From: Phycisphaerae bacterium
Lineage (GTDB): Bacteria > Planctomycetota > Phycisphaerae > Phycisphaerales > UBA1924
Direction: 5' to 3'
NCBI GenBank assembly: GCA_030426605.1
Contig: JAUHXM010000014.1
Location: forward strand, 1 to 46,163
Length of the DNA: 46,163 nt
In this document: piece after piece, positions 16,363 through 29,403 of the stretch
Numbering within the stretch: position 1 is the stretch's first letter
Layout of the letters: the number at the start of each line of letters is the position of its first letter
Position numbers and translations under genes: made by a program
Notes under the pieces: model-generated
Databases searched by the model: none
Seen by the model: the letters and a program-made list of their open reading frames with translations, nothing else
Told to the model about the DNA's origin: nothing

Positions 16363-17058
16363 GTGCCATCTCTCTTCCCGCGGTGGATGAACGCGTTGCC
16401 CACGCTGGGGGCTGTTGCCGGGCTGGGCGGGTTCGTGACGGTGGTCGGTGCCGTCACGTACTACTTCACGCCCAAATTCTGGGAGGTCGGGTACATGCCC
16501 GAGCAGCCCAGCACGGGGTTCAACCACCGGATCCACGCGGGCACGCTCGGCATCGACTGCCGGTACTGCCACTCGAACGTCGAGGACTCCAAGATCTCCA
16601 ACGTGCCGACGGTCTCCGTCTGCTACGGGTGCCACCAGGAGAACCACGTCAGCTCCGAGTACGTCTCGGACGACAAGGTCGCGTTCATCCGCGAGGCGTA
16701 CGAGACCAACAGCTCCATCGAGTGGGTGAACGTGCACGTCCTGCCCGACTACGTGCAGTTCCCGCACCACGTGCACGTGAACGCGGGTGTCAGTTGCTAC
16801 TCGTGCCACGGGCAGATCATGGGCATGCCGGTCGTCTACCAGGCCGAGCCCCTGAGCATGAAGTGGTGCCTGGACTGCCACCGCAACGCGGAGGAGAACC
16901 TCGTCCCGCCGGACAAGGTGACGGATCTCGCGTGGGTGCAGCAAGACTGGTTCGACAAGAACCCGAGCGACCGGAATCACGAAGGCCTGACGCCCGAACA
17001 GCTCGTGCAGTCCCTGCACCGAGACCCACCCGAGCACTGCGCGGCGTGCCACTACTGA
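16363..17058 (+). CDS. actA: Alternative complex III pentaheme cytochrome c subunit
   Basis: A 231-residue protein that starts at a GTG preceded by AGGGGA. One N-terminal membrane helix (about residues 12-35, AVAGLGGFVTVVGAVTYYF) anchors it. Five CxxCH heme motifs follow in order: CRYCH, CYGCH, CYSCH, CLDCH and CAACH, the last at the very end. This number and order match ActA of the quinol-oxidising alternative complex III, which takes electrons on toward the monoheme cytochrome. It opens the operon, divergent from ctaA, and the following actB starts 27 bases after its stop. Confidence 0.93.
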   Translation: MPSLFPRWMNALPTLGAVAGLGGFVTVVGAVTYYFTPKFWEVGYMPEQPSTGFNHRIHAGTLGIDCRYCHSNVEDSKISNVPTVSVCYGCHQENHVSSEYVSDDKVAFIREAYETNSSIEWVNVHVLPDYVQFPHHVHVNAGVSCYSCHGQIMGMPVVYQAEPLSMKWCLDCHRNAEENLVPPDKVTDLAWVQQDWFDKNPSDRNHEGLTPEQLVQSLHRDPPEHCAACHY

Positions 17059-17085
17059 GCCCTCACCCGACGACGAGACACGACG

Positions 17086-20000
17086 ATGACGACGCTTGAT
17101 CAATGCCCGTCCACAAAGGGTTCGAAGGACGTTCAGCTTGGCGGCATGGACTCGCCCGCGCCGGGGCAGCCCTGGCGTTCGCTTGACGAGTACGCGGGCA
17201 CGCCCGAGTTCCGCAACTTCGTCGAGCGTGAGTTCCCGGCGGGCGCGTCGGAATTGGCGCGCGAGTCGCGCCGGTCCTTCATGAAGGTGATGGGCGCCGG
17301 GCTCGCGATCGCGGGAGCGGCGACGGTGCCGGGCTGCCGACGCCCGGCGCGCGAGATCATGACCTACTCGCAGACGGTCCCCGAGGAGATCATCCCGGGC
17401 AAGCCGCTGTACTACGCGACGAGCCTCCCCCTTCCCGGCGGCGGCGCCGAGGGCCTGCTCGTCGAGACCCACGCGGGTCGCCCGACCAAGGTCGAGGGCA
17501 ACCCGCTGCACCCGATCAACCGCGGCAAGAGCACCACGTGGTCGCAGGCGGCGGTCCTCGACATCTACGACCCGGACCGCCTGAAGAACCCGGTTTTCCA
17601 CAACCAGGCGCGCGGCAAGCTCAACGCGACGTGGGACGACTTCAAGGGCTGGCAGGCCGAGCACTTCGCACGCTTCGACGCGACCGACGGTGCCGGGCTT
17701 GTGTTCGTTGTCGATAAGAAGACCAGCCCGACGCGCGACGCGATGCGCGACGCCGTCAAGAGCCGGTGGGGCGCCGCGGAGTGGATCGCGTACAACCCCG
17801 CCGAGTCGAACTCCATGGCCGAGGGCACGCGGATCGTGTTCGGCTCGCCCATGCGAGTGCGGCACACCCTCGCGAACGTCCAGCGTGTGCTGAGTCTCGA
17901 CGCGGACTTCATGGACGAGGGGCCCGAGGCGCTCGTCTGTGCTCGTGACTTCGCGGCGACCCGCGTCGTGCATCATTCGGGCGACGAGATGAGCCGCCTG
18001 TACGTCGCCGAGTCGCGCCCGTCGGGCACGGGCTCGATGGCGGACCACCGCCTGCGGATGTCGCCCAGCGGGATCTCGTCGATGGCCGCCGAGGTGGCGC
18101 GGTACGTCTTCGCCGGCGCCGGGGTGTCGAGCGCGGCGTCGCTCGTCGAGGGCCTCGTCGCGGTGCCGTCGCACGGCGACGAGCGTGGGCACGAGAACCA
18201 CGCGCGGGAGATCGCCGAGGACCTGCTCGCGCACCGCGGGCATTCGGTGATCATCGCGGGCCCGACCCAGCCCGCCGAGGTGCACGCGCTCGTCGCCGCG
18301 ATGAACGAGGCGCTCGGCGCCGTCGGCACGCACGTTGGATACAGCCCGATGGGCGAGGAAGAGGCCGCGGACTGTTGCTCCGTGATGGCGGACCTCGCGA
18401 CGCGTCTGGACACCGTGGACACCCTCGTCTGCATCGACGCGAACCCGGCGTACGACATGCCGGGCTTCGCCGACGCGATCGCGGGCGTGGGCACGCTCAT
18501 CACGCTGAGTGTCGGGCCGAGCGAGACGTCCGACGTCGCGACGTGGGCGCTCAACAGCGCGCACCCGCTCGAGAGCTGGGGCGACGCCGAGGCGTGGGAC
18601 GGCACCGTCGCGCCGACGCAGCCGATGATCGCGCCGCTGTACGAGCCGGCGCTGAGCGAGATCGAGTTCCTGGCGCTGCTCGCCGGGCCCGACCATGGGG
18701 GGTCGGATCAGCCCGACGGGCACGCGCTCGTCACCCAGGCGTGGTCGGCCCGCACGGGCACCGCGATGGGCGACGCGTTCGACAAGATCTGGCGCCGGGC
18801 GCTGCACGACGGCGTGCTCGCGGGCTCGGGCTCGCGGGCCCAGCGCCCGAGCGCGAACTGGGGCGCCGTCCGCGGCGCGATCGGAGCGCTGGCGGCGTCG
18901 CGCTCCGCGGCGCCCGCCGGGCTTGAGGTCGTCTTCCGCACCGGTCGGCGCGGCGACGGGCGAAACGCGAACAACGCCTGGCTGCAGGAGATGCCCGACG
19001 TCGCGACGGCGGTCACGTGGGACAACCCCGTGTGCGTGAGCCCGCGCACCGCCGAGGCGCTCGACCTGCTCCCGCCCGGCGCGGACGCCGAGGACGCCAA
19101 CCCGTACACCAAGCAGCAGATGCCCCAGGCCCGCCTCGCGACGCTCAACGTCGGCGGGCACGAGATGGAGGTCGCCGTCTGGGTCCTCCCGGGCATGCCC
19201 GACAACGTCGCGGCGGTCGAGCTCGGCGGCGGGCGCACCGTGTGCGGGCTGGTGGGCAACGAGGTCGGGCACAACACCTACGCCGTCAAGCCCGTGGGCG
19301 CGAACACCGCGTCCGGCGCGAGCCTCACCCGCGCGAGCGGCACGCAGACCATCGCGTCCACCCAGAACCACTGGACCATGGAGGACCGGACCACGATCGT
19401 CCGCGCGATGGACAAGAAGTGGTTCGACGAGCACGCGGCGCAACCGCCCAAGAGCAAGCCCGACAAGATCTACGGCACCGAGCTCGCGCACACCAAGCTG
19501 AACGTCGCCGAGCAGCTCGGCGAGCTCGCGCACACGCCCGAGGTCGTCTCGATCTACGAGAACCCGGAGAACGCGTCGCGTGCCGACGCCGCCGAGGGTT
19601 CGATCTACTCGAAGGGCCCGCAGTGGGGCATGACGATCGACATGAACGCCTGCACCGGGTGCGGCACGTGCACGATCGCCTGCCAGAGCGAGAACAACAT
19701 CCCGGTGGTGGGCAAGTCCGAGGTCGCCAAGGGCCGCGAGATGCAGTGGATCCGCATCGACCGCTACTTCACCGGCGACGTCAACAACCCCGACCAGATG
19801 CTCATGCAGCCCATCGCGTGCGTGCACTGCGAGAACGCGCCGTGCGAGACGGTCTGCCCCGTCAACGCGACGGTGCACGGGCCCGAGGGCACGAACAACA
19901 TGGCCTACAACCGGTGCATCGGCACCCGCTACTGCGCCAACAACTGCCCGTACAAGGTCCGCCGCTTCAATTTCTTCGACTGGGCCCAGTCCAAGTTCCG

Positions 20001-20670
20001 CGGCGGGCTCGATGCCTCGTACGTCGGCGAGGACATCAAGAAGCGCTTCGAAGAAGGCATCGCGAGCGATCGGACGTTCAACCAGAACTTCATCCCGCCG
20101 CGACTGCGTGAGAAGGTGGACGAGATCTCCAAGATGCAGAAGAACCCGGACGTCACGGTCCGGAGTCGGGGTGTCATGGAGAAGTGCACCTACTGCGTGC
20201 AGCGGATCAACGCCGCCCGCGCCGAGGTGAAGGTCAACGGCATGTGGAACGAGCCGGACCAAACCGGCCCGATCCCCGACGGGTTCTTCCAGGTCGCCTG
20301 CCAGCAGGCGTGCCCGACGGACGCGATCGCGTTCGGCGACATCCTGGACCCCGCCGCCAAGGTCAGCGAACTCCGCGACTCGCAGCGCGGGTACGCGCTC
20401 CTGGGCTACCTCGCGACGCGCCCGCGCACCACCCACCTCATGCGGGTGAGGAACCCAAACGCCGCGATTCATGAGTACGACCACCACGACCCGCTCCACC
20501 ACGGGCCGGACCACGGCGGCGGCCACGACTCGCACGGCGACGACCATCAGGACGACAGCCACGAGGGCGACGGGCACGCGTTCGTCGATCCGATCAAGAA
20601 GCGACTTGAAGATGGGTACTCGATGAGCCTGCGGGTTCTCGGTCAGAGCATCACGGGGGTGCAGGCGTGA
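17086..20670 (+). CDS. actB: Alternative complex III iron-sulfur subunit (fused molybdopterin-like and Fe-S domains)
   Basis: A 1194-residue subunit. A twin-arginine type motif ([10 protein letters not shown]) lies at residues 61-70, typically offset in ActB. Residues 90-800 resemble the molybdopterin oxidoreductase fold, although ActB proteins carry no molybdenum. The C-terminal Fe-S part holds the cysteine groups [11 protein letters not shown] (about 855), [13 protein letters not shown] (912), [11 protein letters not shown] (944), CTYC (1035) and CQQAC (1073), enough for three 4Fe-4S and one 3Fe-4S cluster. A tail around 1129-1165 is strikingly rich in His and Asp. It should relay electrons within ACIII on the periplasmic side. 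The next gene overlaps it by four bases. Confidence 0.93.
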   Translation: MTTLDQCPSTKGSKDVQLGGMDSPAPGQPWRSLDEYAGTPEFRNFVEREFPAGASELARESRRSFMKVMGAGLAIAGAATVPGCRRPAREIMTYSQTVPEEIIPGKPLYYATSLPLPGGGAEGLLVETHAGRPTKVEGNPLHPINRGKSTTWSQAAVLDIYDPDRLKNPVFHNQARGKLNATWDDFKGWQAEHFARFDATDGAGLVFVVDKKTSPTRDAMRDAVKSRWGAAEWIAYNPAESNSMAEGTRIVFGSPMRVRHTLANVQRVLSLDADFMDEGPEALVCARDFAATRVVHHSGDEMSRLYVAESRPSGTGSMADHRLRMSPSGISSMAAEVARYVFAGAGVSSAASLVEGLVAVPSHGDERGHENHAREIAEDLLAHRGHSVIIAGPTQPAEVHALVAAMNEALGAVGTHVGYSPMGEEEAADCCSVMADLATRLDTVDTLVCIDANPAYDMPGFADAIAGVGTLITLSVGPSETSDVATWALNSAHPLESWGDAEAWDGTVAPTQPMIAPLYEPALSEIEFLALLAGPDHGGSDQPDGHALVTQAWSARTGTAMGDAFDKIWRRALHDGVLAGSGSRAQRPSANWGAVRGAIGALAASRSAAPAGLEVVFRTGRRGDGRNANNAWLQEMPDVATAVTWDNPVCVSPRTAEALDLLPPGADAEDANPYTKQQMPQARLATLNVGGHEMEVAVWVLPGMPDNVAAVELGGGRTVCGLVGNEVGHNTYAVKPVGANTASGASLTRASGTQTIASTQNHWTMEDRTTIVRAMDKKWFDEHAAQPPKSKPDKIYGTELAHTKLNVAEQLGELAHTPEVVSIYENPENASRADAAEGSIYSKGPQWGMTIDMNACTGCGTCTIACQSENNIPVVGKSEVAKGREMQWIRIDRYFTGDVNNPDQMLMQPIACVHCENAPCETVCPVNATVHGPEGTNNMAYNRCIGTRYCANNCPYKVRRFNFFDWAQSKFRGGLDASYVGEDIKKRFEEGIASDRTFNQNFIPPRLREKVDEISKMQKNPDVTVRSRGVMEKCTYCVQRINAARAEVKVNGMWNEPDQTGPIPDGFFQVACQQACPTDAIAFGDILDPAAKVSELRDSQRGYALLGYLATRPRTTHLMRVRNPNAAIHEYDHHDPLHHGPDHGGGHDSHGDDHQDDSHEGDGHAFVDPIKKRLEDGYSMSLRVLGQSITGVQA

Positions 20671-22310
20671 GTTCGATCCATCCCGACCAGATCACCGCCG
20701 AGCGCCTCGCCGGGCTCCGCGACGCGCCGGGCGACTACGTCGGCCCCGCGGGCGGCGCCGACGGGTCGCTCATCGAGGACCCCGCGGTCCGCGCGCCGCT
20801 GGTGCTCAACGACCGCTCGTTCGCCGAGGTGACCGAGACCGTCTGCTCGTACGCCGAGTGCGGCCCGCCCAAGGCGTGGCTTGGGCTCATCACGATCACG
20901 AGCCTCATCGCCGCGGTCGGCACGGGCATGATCCTCTACCTGATCATCACGGGCGTCGGCGTGTGGGGCCTGAACAACCAGGTGGACTGGGCCTGGGACA
21001 TCACCAACTTTGTGTTCTGGATCGGTATCGGCCACGCCGGCACGCTCATCTCCGCGATCCTCTGCCTGCTCAAGCAGAAGTGGCGCACCGCGGTGAACCG
21101 CAGCGCCGAGGCGATGACGATCTTCGCCGTCGTGTGCGCGGGCATCTTCCCGGGCATCCACGTCGGCCGCGTCTGGTTCGCCTGGATGCTCTTCCCCATC
21201 CCGAACTCGAACGGCATCTGGCCCAACTTTCGCTCGCCGCTGCTCTGGGACGTCTTCGCGGTGTCCACCTACGCGACGGTGTCGCTGCTCTTCTGGTATA
21301 TGGGCATGATCCCGGACCTCGCGACGCTGCGTGACCGGGCGCACCTGCGGATGCTGCAGGGGCGCGAGCGCCGCCTGACGCTCCCGATGCCGGTCGGCAA
21401 GGACATCGTGCTCCCGTTCGTCCCCAGCGCCGAGCGCGTCGCGGCGTACATCTACGGCTTCCTCGCCCTGGGCTGGCGTTTCAGCTCGCGCCACTGGCAC
21501 CGCTACGAAGCGGCGTACCTCATCCTCGCGGGCATCTCAACGCCCCTCGTCCTCTCGGTGCACTCGATCGTGTCGTTCGACTTCGCGACCTCGATCCTGC
21601 CCGGGTGGCACACGACGATCTTCCCGCCCTACTTCGTCGCGGGCGCCGTGTTCGGCGGGTTCGCGATGGTGCTCTTCCTGCTCATCCCGTGCCGCCAGGT
21701 CATGCCCGGGTTCAAGGACCTGCTGACCCTGCGCCACCTCGAGAACATGGCGAAGATCCTCCTGCTCACCGGCATGATGGTCGGGTTCGCCTACTCGATG
21801 GAATTCTTCATCGCCTGGTACGGCGGCAATGAGTTCGAGTGGTCGGTGTTCATCAACAACCGCGCGAACCCCGCGGAGGCGCCCTACTGGTGGGCGTACT
21901 GGACCATGATCGGGTGCAACGTGCTGAGCCCGCAGATCTTCTGGTTCCGCAAGCTGCGTCAGAACCCGCTGGCGATCTGGATCGTCGCGGGGTTCGTGAC
22001 GGTCGGCATGTGGTTCGAGCGGTTCGTGATCATCGTCACGTCGCTGCACCGCGCGTTCCTGCCCGGCGAGTGGCACATGTTCTTCCCGACGTGGGTGGAC
22101 ATCCTGACCTTCGTCGGCTCGTGCGGCATCTTCGCGACGCTGTTCCTGCTGTTCCTGAAGTACCTGCCCGTGTTCGCGATGGCCGAGCTCAAGGCCGTCA
22201 TGCCGCAGGCGGACCCCCACGGGGGCGGGCACGGCCATGATCCTGTCGCGTCCGTCGCCGGCGGCGCGAGCGCCGGGGGGGCGTCTGCCTCGAAGGGAGT
22301 CGGGCCGTGA
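20667..22310 (+). CDS. actC: Alternative complex III membrane subunit, NrfD/PsrC family
   Basis: A 547-residue integral membrane protein starting at a GTG that overlaps the actB stop (GTGA). About ten hydrophobic segments begin at residue 70 ([20 protein letters not shown]), with the NrfD-like arrangement of charged residues between them, e.g. [12 protein letters not shown] and [18 protein letters not shown]. In ACIII this subunit is thought to form the quinol site and part of a proton route. The C-terminal 30 residues are Gly/Ala/His-rich (PHGGGHGHD). The next gene overlaps by four bases, so the operon is tightly coupled. Confidence 0.92.
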   Translation: MSSIHPDQITAERLAGLRDAPGDYVGPAGGADGSLIEDPAVRAPLVLNDRSFAEVTETVCSYAECGPPKAWLGLITITSLIAAVGTGMILYLIITGVGVWGLNNQVDWAWDITNFVFWIGIGHAGTLISAILCLLKQKWRTAVNRSAEAMTIFAVVCAGIFPGIHVGRVWFAWMLFPIPNSNGIWPNFRSPLLWDVFAVSTYATVSLLFWYMGMIPDLATLRDRAHLRMLQGRERRLTLPMPVGKDIVLPFVPSAERVAAYIYGFLALGWRFSSRHWHRYEAAYLILAGISTPLVLSVHSIVSFDFATSILPGWHTTIFPPYFVAGAVFGGFAMVLFLLIPCRQVMPGFKDLLTLRHLENMAKILLLTGMMVGFAYSMEFFIAWYGGNEFEWSVFINNRANPAEAPYWWAYWTMIGCNVLSPQIFWFRKLRQNPLAIWIVAGFVTVGMWFERFVIIVTSLHRAFLPGEWHMFFPTWVDILTFVGSCGIFATLFLLFLKYLPVFAMAELKAVMPQADPHGGGHGHDPVASVAGGASAGGASASKGVGP

Positions 22311-22930
22311 TCTCACCTGCCAACATCCTCGCGGACATCGCCGACTACATGCCGTTCATGAAGCGTCCGGCACCTCGGTTCATCTCCGAATCGGGCAACC
22401 GGATCTATGGCATTGTCGCGGAGTACGCCGACCCGCACGCCGTCACCGTCGCCGCCGAGCAGTTCCGCGACGCGGGCTACACCCGGTGGGACGTCTACTC
22501 GCCCTTCCCGATCCACGGCATGGAGGGGCACATGGGCATCAAGCGCACCATCCTGCCCGTGGCGGCGTTCGGCGCTGCCGTCACCGGCGTGCTGGCCGCG
22601 CTCGCGCTGCAGTACTTCACGAACGACATCGACTACCAGTTCGTGGTGCAGGGCAAGCCAACCAACGCGTGGGAACCCTTCATCCCGGTCACCTTCGAGC
22701 TGGGCGTCCTGCTCACGGCGTTCACTTGCATCGGCGGCATGCTGATGCTCAACGGGCTGCCCCGCTGGAACCACCCGCTGTTCAGCTCCGAGCGGTTCCT
22801 GAAGGTGTCGGACGACCGCCTGATCATCGCGGTCGAGGCGGCCGACGCGAACTTCGACCCCGATGCCACCCGGCGCCTCCTCGAAGAGAGCGGCGGCACC
22901 AACATCGAACTCATCGAGGACGACGACTGA
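22307..22930 (+). CDS. actD: Alternative complex III subunit ActD (DUF3341)
   Basis: A 207-residue protein with a GTG start overlapping the actC stop. The N-terminal part (to about residue 70) is soluble and contains [20 protein letters not shown] and [17 protein letters not shown], characteristic of the DUF3341/ActD family. Two membrane helices follow (about 76-100 and 122-145), then a short tail. ActD is a structural subunit of alternative complex III without cofactors. Its stop overlaps the start of actE (TGATG). Confidence 0.9.
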   Translation: MISPANILADIADYMPFMKRPAPRFISESGNRIYGIVAEYADPHAVTVAAEQFRDAGYTRWDVYSPFPIHGMEGHMGIKRTILPVAAFGAAVTGVLAALALQYFTNDIDYQFVVQGKPTNAWEPFIPVTFELGVLLTAFTCIGGMLMLNGLPRWNHPLFSSERFLKVSDDRLIIAVEAADANFDPDATRRLLEESGGTNIELIEDDD

Positions 22931-23688
22931 TGCGGACCTCACGACACATCACCCTCGGCGTCGCGCTGCTGGGCACCCTTGCCGCAGCGGTCCTCCCCGC
23001 CTGCCGGGGCGACCGCTCGGAGAAGCCCCCACGCCGGTTCCTGCCCGACATGGACCAGCAGCCCCGGTGGAACCCGCAGGACCATTCTGAGTTCTACGTG
23101 GACGGCCGCGTCCATCGCGTCCCCGACGACCGCGCCGTTGCGTTCGGGTATCACCCGACGAGCCCGGCGATGCTCGACGACGTCGCGTGGGGCGCGTCCT
23201 ACCTGGACGAACGCGCCGCGCTGCTCGCCGAGGACGACGCGTATTACCGCGGGCTCGACGCCGACGGCGGCTACGTCGCCTACGCCCCCGTCGAGCCCAC
23301 GGCCGCGATGATCGAACGCGGGCAGGAACGGTTCAACATCTACTGCTCCGCCTGCCACGGGTATCTGGGCGACAGCAAGGGCACCGTGGGCGATCGCTGG
23401 AGCATCCCGCCGGCGAACCTGCACAACCCGCTCTACACCGACCGCTCGGCGAACCAGGGCACCGACGGGTACATCTTCCACATCATCCGCAACGGCTTCT
23501 GGAACGACGACGGCACGAACCGGATGCCCGCCTACGGGCACGCCGTGGATGAGGCCGACGCCTGGGCGATCGTGCTCTATCTCCGCTCGCTGCAGCGTTC
23601 GCAGGGCGCGACGCTCAACGACCTGGAATCGGGCGAGCGGTCCCGACTCGAATCGACGCGGGGCGCCGCCCCCGAGGGGGGTGCGTGA
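22930..23688 (+). CDS. actE: Alternative complex III monoheme cytochrome c subunit
   Basis: A 252-residue protein. The N-terminus has a signal ending in a lipobox-like LPAC near residue 27, so it may be a lipoprotein. The single heme site CSACH lies near residue 139, preceded by GQERFNIYC, and the probable axial Met is in NRMPAYG near 200. This fits ActE, the exit cytochrome of ACIII that passes electrons to the oxidase or a soluble carrier. The ATG overlaps the actD stop, and its own stop overlaps the actF start. Confidence 0.92.
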   Translation: MRTSRHITLGVALLGTLAAAVLPACRGDRSEKPPRRFLPDMDQQPRWNPQDHSEFYVDGRVHRVPDDRAVAFGYHPTSPAMLDDVAWGASYLDERAALLAEDDAYYRGLDADGGYVAYAPVEPTAAMIERGQERFNIYCSACHGYLGDSKGTVGDRWSIPPANLHNPLYTDRSANQGTDGYIFHIIRNGFWNDDGTNRMPAYGHAVDEADAWAIVLYLRSLQRSQGATLNDLESGERSRLESTRGAAPEGGA

Positions 23689-25010
23689 TGGCCCAGATGT
23701 CTGCCCGCCCGGCCGCGATCTCGGACGACGCCTACAACGCGCGCCTAGAGAAGATCGCCAGCTCGCCCGAAATGCGCGAGGACAACATCACCCTGCCTTA
23801 CGCAGGCGCGATGAAGCTCTCCGGCGCGATGGGCGTCGTCGGCATCCTCGGCCTGCTGCTCGTGGTGATCGGGGCGTTCGTCTACAACCCGAAGCACGCG
23901 CTCGCGGCGTTCGAGGTGGGGCTCTTCACCGTCACCGCCGCCTCGCTCGGGTCGCTGTTCCTTGTGATGATCTGGAACATGATGATCGCCGGGTGGCACG
24001 TCACGATCCGGCGTCACTTCGAGAACGCGGCGTCGCTGCTCCCGTTCTGCTGCCTCGGGCTCGGCGCCGTCGTGCTGATCGAACTGTGGGGCCCCGGGCG
24101 CGAGGGCTCGGGCGTGCTGCTGCAGTGGCTCTACGCCGAGAAGCAGGGCACCTTTCTCGTCGAGCACAAGGCGGGCTACCTGAACCCGCTCTTCCTGGGC
24201 GTTCGCTGGGTGATCTACACCGTGGTCTGGTCGTTCCTCGCGCTGCGACTGCGGGCGCTGAGCCGCGAGCAGGACCGCACCGGCGACCGGTGGCTCAGCC
24301 GCAAGGCGCGGTTCATGTCGGGCTGGGGCCTGCTCATCACGGCGCTGACGACCGCGTTCGCCGCCTTCGACTTCCTGATGTCGATGGACTACCGGTTCTT
24401 CTCGACGATGTGGGGCGTCTACTTCTTCGCGATCAGCGCGCTCGCGGCGGTCTCGCTCGCGTCGCTCGTGTTCGCCGGCATCCGCTCGATGGGCCGCCTC
24501 ACGGGCGTTGTCACCGACGAGCACTTCCACGATCTGGGCAAGCTCGTCTTCGCCTTCACCTGCTTCTGGGCGTACATCGCCTTCGGGCAGTACTTCCTGA
24601 TCTGGTACTCCAACATCCCCGAAGAGACGTACTACTTCATCCACCGCACGACGGGCGACTGGAAGCCCCTGTTTGTCGCCCTCACGTTCGCGCACTTCGT
24701 GGTGCCGTTCGTGCTGCTCGTATCGCGGATCCCCAAGCGTTCGACGCTCGCCCTGGGCGTCGCGGGCGTCTACATGCTCGTGCTCACCGTCGCGGATCTG
24801 GTCTGGATCATCCGCCCGATGGTCTACCTGGGCGCCGAAGGGGCCGAGGCGGGCCCGGGCATGATGGGCTGGTGGCTGGACGCCGCGGGCATCCTGGGCG
24901 TGCTGGGCATCTACGGCGCGCTGTTGATCCGCCAAACCGCGTCGGCACCGCTGATCCCGACCAAGGACCCGATGCTGCACGAGGCGATGGCCCACAAGAA
25001 CTACGTGTAA
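23688..25010 (+). CDS. actF: Alternative complex III membrane subunit ActF (NrfD-like)
   Basis: A 440-residue integral membrane protein. The ATG at 23688 overlaps the actE stop; a GTG three bases earlier is an alternative. About ten hydrophobic segments follow a 40-residue cytoplasmic start. Segments such as AAFDFLMSMDYRFFSTMWGV and FGQYFLIWYSNIPEETYYF are typical of ActF, the second NrfD-like subunit, homologous to ActC but probably without the quinol site. It ends at 25010, and a 27-base gap with a tandem 14-bp repeat separates it from the next gene. Confidence 0.9.
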   Translation: MAQMSARPAAISDDAYNARLEKIASSPEMREDNITLPYAGAMKLSGAMGVVGILGLLLVVIGAFVYNPKHALAAFEVGLFTVTAASLGSLFLVMIWNMMIAGWHVTIRRHFENAASLLPFCCLGLGAVVLIELWGPGREGSGVLLQWLYAEKQGTFLVEHKAGYLNPLFLGVRWVIYTVVWSFLALRLRALSREQDRTGDRWLSRKARFMSGWGLLITALTTAFAAFDFLMSMDYRFFSTMWGVYFFAISALAAVSLASLVFAGIRSMGRLTGVVTDEHFHDLGKLVFAFTCFWAYIAFGQYFLIWYSNIPEETYYFIHRTTGDWKPLFVALTFAHFVVPFVLLVSRIPKRSTLALGVAGVYMLVLTVADLVWIIRPMVYLGAEGAEAGPGMMGWWLDAAGILGVLGIYGALLIRQTASAPLIPTKDPMLHEAMAHKNYV

Positions 25011-25038
25011 GACGAGACGAACCAGACGAGACGAACCA
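25011..25038 (+). repeat. Tandem 14-bp repeat ahead of a small membrane protein gene
   Basis: GACGAGACGAACCA occurs twice in direct tandem (25011-25024 and 25025-25038). The final A is the first base of the next gene's ATG. No Shine-Dalgarno sequence is visible between the two genes. Confidence 0.75.
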
Positions 25039-25469
25039 TGAGTCATCATCAGCACACGCCCGAACCCCACGAGCAGCCCGACGCGTGGCACCAGCACATC
25101 GCCGCCGAGGGCATGCCCCAGCAAGAGCACGGCGCCCGGGCCAACCCCGTCGCGCTGACGCTCACGCTCTTCGGCATCGTCCTCAGCTTCGTCTTCCTGC
25201 TGCTCGTCGTCTGGCTCTACTACAACACCTACACCACCCAGCTCAAGGCCGAACGCCGCGAGTCCGTCACCGAGACGCAGCGCACCGACTATGAGACCAA
25301 GCGCGGCGGCGCCCAGACGCGCCTCTCTCAGTCCCCGGGCTGGATCGACCGCACCAACGGCACCGTGCACATCCCGCTCGACCGAGCCGTCTCCCTCGTC
25401 ATCGAGGAGTACGGCCGGGCCGGCGCGATGGCGCCCGCCACCACGGAGGTCGCCCGCGACGATGGCTGA
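25038..25469 (+). CDS. Small single-TM protein between ACIII and Sco genes, unknown
   Basis: A 143-residue protein. The first 35 residues are His/Glu/Gln-rich (MSHHQHTPEPHEQPD), then one membrane helix spans about residues 42-66 (LTLFGIVLSFVFLLLVVWLYY). The rest, soluble and probably periplasmic, ends with WIDRTNGTVHIPLDRAVSL, a phrase that resembles small accessory proteins found beside cytochrome oxidase genes. It could be an ActG-like subunit or a copper/assembly factor; I cannot decide. It overlaps the Sco gene by eight bases, so it is clearly part of the operon. A tandem repeat precedes it in place of a ribosome-binding site. Confidence 0.7.
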   Translation: MSHHQHTPEPHEQPDAWHQHIAAEGMPQQEHGARANPVALTLTLFGIVLSFVFLLLVVWLYYNTYTTQLKAERRESVTETQRTDYETKRGGAQTRLSQSPGWIDRTNGTVHIPLDRAVSLVIEEYGRAGAMAPATTEVARDDG

Positions 25470-26352
25470 GCGCCGGCTCATCCCGTGCCTGATCACCGCC
25501 GCCCTCGCAGCCGCGATCGCGTGCGCCCCCGCGCACGCCCAGCGCCTGCGCGACCGCTCGGAGATCAAACAACTCCAGGGCGTTGATCTCGAAGAACGCA
25601 TCGGCGAGACCATCCCCCTCGACATCGAGCTCACCGACGCGAACGGCCGGACCGTGACGCTCGGCGATCAGCTCGGCGGGCGCCCAACCGTCCTCGCGCT
25701 CGTCTACTACGACTGCCCGATCGTCTGCTCCGTCGTGATGGACCGGCTCGCCGAGTCGATGAATGGCCTCGACTACGCCGTCGGCGAGGACTACTCGACC
25801 GTCGTCGTCTCCTTCGACCCCAGCGAGACCACCGAGCAGGCGATGGCCCGCAAGCAGGTCTACCTCTCGGGCTACACCCAGCCCGTCACGCCCGCGACGC
25901 AGGCGGGGTGGACGTTCCACACCGCCGACGCGATCGAGATCGCGAGGCTGATCAACGCCGTGGGCTTCAACATCCAGAAGCTCGACAACGGCGAGTACTC
26001 GCACCCCGTCGGGCTGTGCGTCGTCTCGCCTGAGGGCAAGATCTCACGCTACATGTACGGGTTCGACTACCCGCCCAAGCAGTTGAAGCTGTCATTGCTC
26101 GACGCGAGCGAGGGCAAGATCGCCCAGTCGCTCGGCGACCGGTTCCTGCACTTCTGCTACCGCTACGACCCCACCGCGGGGGCGTACTCAATGGAAGCCA
26201 TGACCGTGATGCGCATCGGCGCCGTGCTGACGGTGATCGTGCTCACAGTCCTCATCTCGGGCTTGCTCATCGCCGAGCGTGCCCGCCGCCGTCGCCGCTC
26301 CAAGTCGATGGCCGTTGAATCTCCCGCACCCCGAGCCATGGGGCACGCCTAA
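25462..26352 (+). CDS. Sco1/SenC family copper chaperone for the CuA centre
   Basis: A 296-residue thioredoxin-fold protein. A signal peptide covers about residues 1-27 (ending AHAQ), and a C-terminal membrane helix lies near 253-275, unlike most Sco proteins, which are anchored at the N-terminus. The copper-binding pair is CPIVC near residue 86, and the third ligand His is in YSHPVG near 180. Sco proteins reduce and load copper into CuA of oxidase subunit II, and coxB follows with a one-base overlap (TAATG). The start at 25462 lies inside the end of the preceding gene. Confidence 0.9.
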   Translation: MAERRLIPCLITAALAAAIACAPAHAQRLRDRSEIKQLQGVDLEERIGETIPLDIELTDANGRTVTLGDQLGGRPTVLALVYYDCPIVCSVVMDRLAESMNGLDYAVGEDYSTVVVSFDPSETTEQAMARKQVYLSGYTQPVTPATQAGWTFHTADAIEIARLINAVGFNIQKLDNGEYSHPVGLCVVSPEGKISRYMYGFDYPPKQLKLSLLDASEGKIAQSLGDRFLHFCYRYDPTAGAYSMEAMTVMRIGAVLTVIVLTVLISGLLIAERARRRRRSKSMAVESPAPRAMGHA

Positions 26353-27554
26353 TGACGTTGACGCTCGCCGAAGCCGGATTCTTCCAGAAGCTCTTCTTCC
26401 GAGAAGCGCCCTCGACGGACGCCGTCGAGTTCGTGGACAACTTCTCCCACTTCCTGTGGTGGCACTCGGTCTTCTGGTTCGTGCTGTTGATGGGCCTGAC
26501 GGCGTACTTCGTGGTGAAGTACCGCCGCCGCCCGGGCAACATGTACGCCGAGCCCAGCCCCTCGCACAACACCGTGATCGAGACCATCTGGACCGTCGTC
26601 CCCTCGCTCATCCTGATCGTGATCTTCCTGTTCGGGTTCTGGGGCTACATGGACAAGATGGTGTCCAAGTCCGACGCGCTCGAGCTGCAGATCAAGGGAT
26701 GGAAGTGGGGCTGGGGCATCACCTACCCCAACGGCACCGATTCGCTCGAAACCGCGTACCTTGACGAGGGCGGGCGCGCGTTCCCCGTGTTCTACATCCC
26801 CGAGAACACGGACATCACCCTCACGATGTCCTCGCAGGACGTGATCCACTCGTTCTGGATCCCCGACATGCGCGTGAAGATGGACGTGATGCCCAACCGC
26901 TACACGGGCTACTCGTTCACCTCGCCGCCGGTGCCGGAAAACGCGACCGCCGAGGTGCTCTGGGAGGACGGCCCGCTCGTCGCCCACAAGGATATGTGGA
27001 TCTTCTGCGCCGAGTACTGCGGCGACAACCACTCCGAGATGGCCGGCATCATGCGCGTCGTCTCGCAAGAGCACTACGACGCGTGGATGGTCGCGAAGAT
27101 GTCCGGGATCGGGCCCGACGTGCTGGGCCCCGCGCTCTTCACCACCAAGTGCGCGACCTGCCACAAGCTCGACGGCTCTCAAAACTCGACCGCGCCCTCC
27201 TGGAAGGGCGGCGCCGAGTACTTCGATCAGCAGTACGGCTTCGGTTACGACGTCCGTCTGAACAACGGCGAGGTCATCGAGCGCGATGTCGACTACGTCC
27301 GCAACTCCATCCTCAATCCCTCGTCGCAGGTCGTCGCGGGATACCCGGGCAACATGCCGTCCTTCGACGGGCTCCTCACCGACACCCAGCTCGAAGCCCT
27401 GATCTGGTACTACCGCAAGCAGTCCGACCGCAGCGGGCTCGACGCCGAACCCGCCGAGGGCGAAGAGGGCGCCGAAGACGGGGCATCCGAAGAGGGCGCC
27501 CCCGCCGAATCCTCTGAAGAAGCACCCGCCGACGACACCGCGGCCCAGCCGTAA
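26352..27554 (+). CDS. coxB: Cytochrome c oxidase subunit II with fused cytochrome c (caa3 type)
   Basis: A 400-residue protein. Two membrane helices (about residues 33-56 and 78-97) precede the cupredoxin domain. CuA ligands are seen as His in VIHSFWIP (near 166) and the [12 protein letters not shown] motif near 219. A cytochrome c domain follows, with CATCH near 267 and the axial Met in GNMPSFDG near 336. This fused form defines caa3 oxidases, which take electrons directly from their donor complex, here most likely ACIII. The last 45 residues are a Glu/Ala/Pro-rich tail. Confidence 0.95.
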   Translation: MTLTLAEAGFFQKLFFREAPSTDAVEFVDNFSHFLWWHSVFWFVLLMGLTAYFVVKYRRRPGNMYAEPSPSHNTVIETIWTVVPSLILIVIFLFGFWGYMDKMVSKSDALELQIKGWKWGWGITYPNGTDSLETAYLDEGGRAFPVFYIPENTDITLTMSSQDVIHSFWIPDMRVKMDVMPNRYTGYSFTSPPVPENATAEVLWEDGPLVAHKDMWIFCAEYCGDNHSEMAGIMRVVSQEHYDAWMVAKMSGIGPDVLGPALFTTKCATCHKLDGSQNSTAPSWKGGAEYFDQQYGFGYDVRLNNGEVIERDVDYVRNSILNPSSQVVAGYPGNMPSFDGLLTDTQLEALIWYYRKQSDRSGLDAEPAEGEEGAEDGASEEGAPAESSEEAPADDTAAQP

Positions 27555-27573
27555 GACCGCGAGGAGATCGACG

Positions 27574-29367
<1,794 letters not shown>

Positions 29368-29403
29368 CGAAAAGACCATCACCCGCCCGACGCGGAGCAG
29401 ACC

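Noticed and set aside
16294-20577. Minus-strand open frame of more than 1400 codons opposite actB.
   Set aside because: It is antisense to a well-supported gene, with Arg/Val/His-rich composition and no domain. Such shadows arise from codon bias in GC-rich genes.
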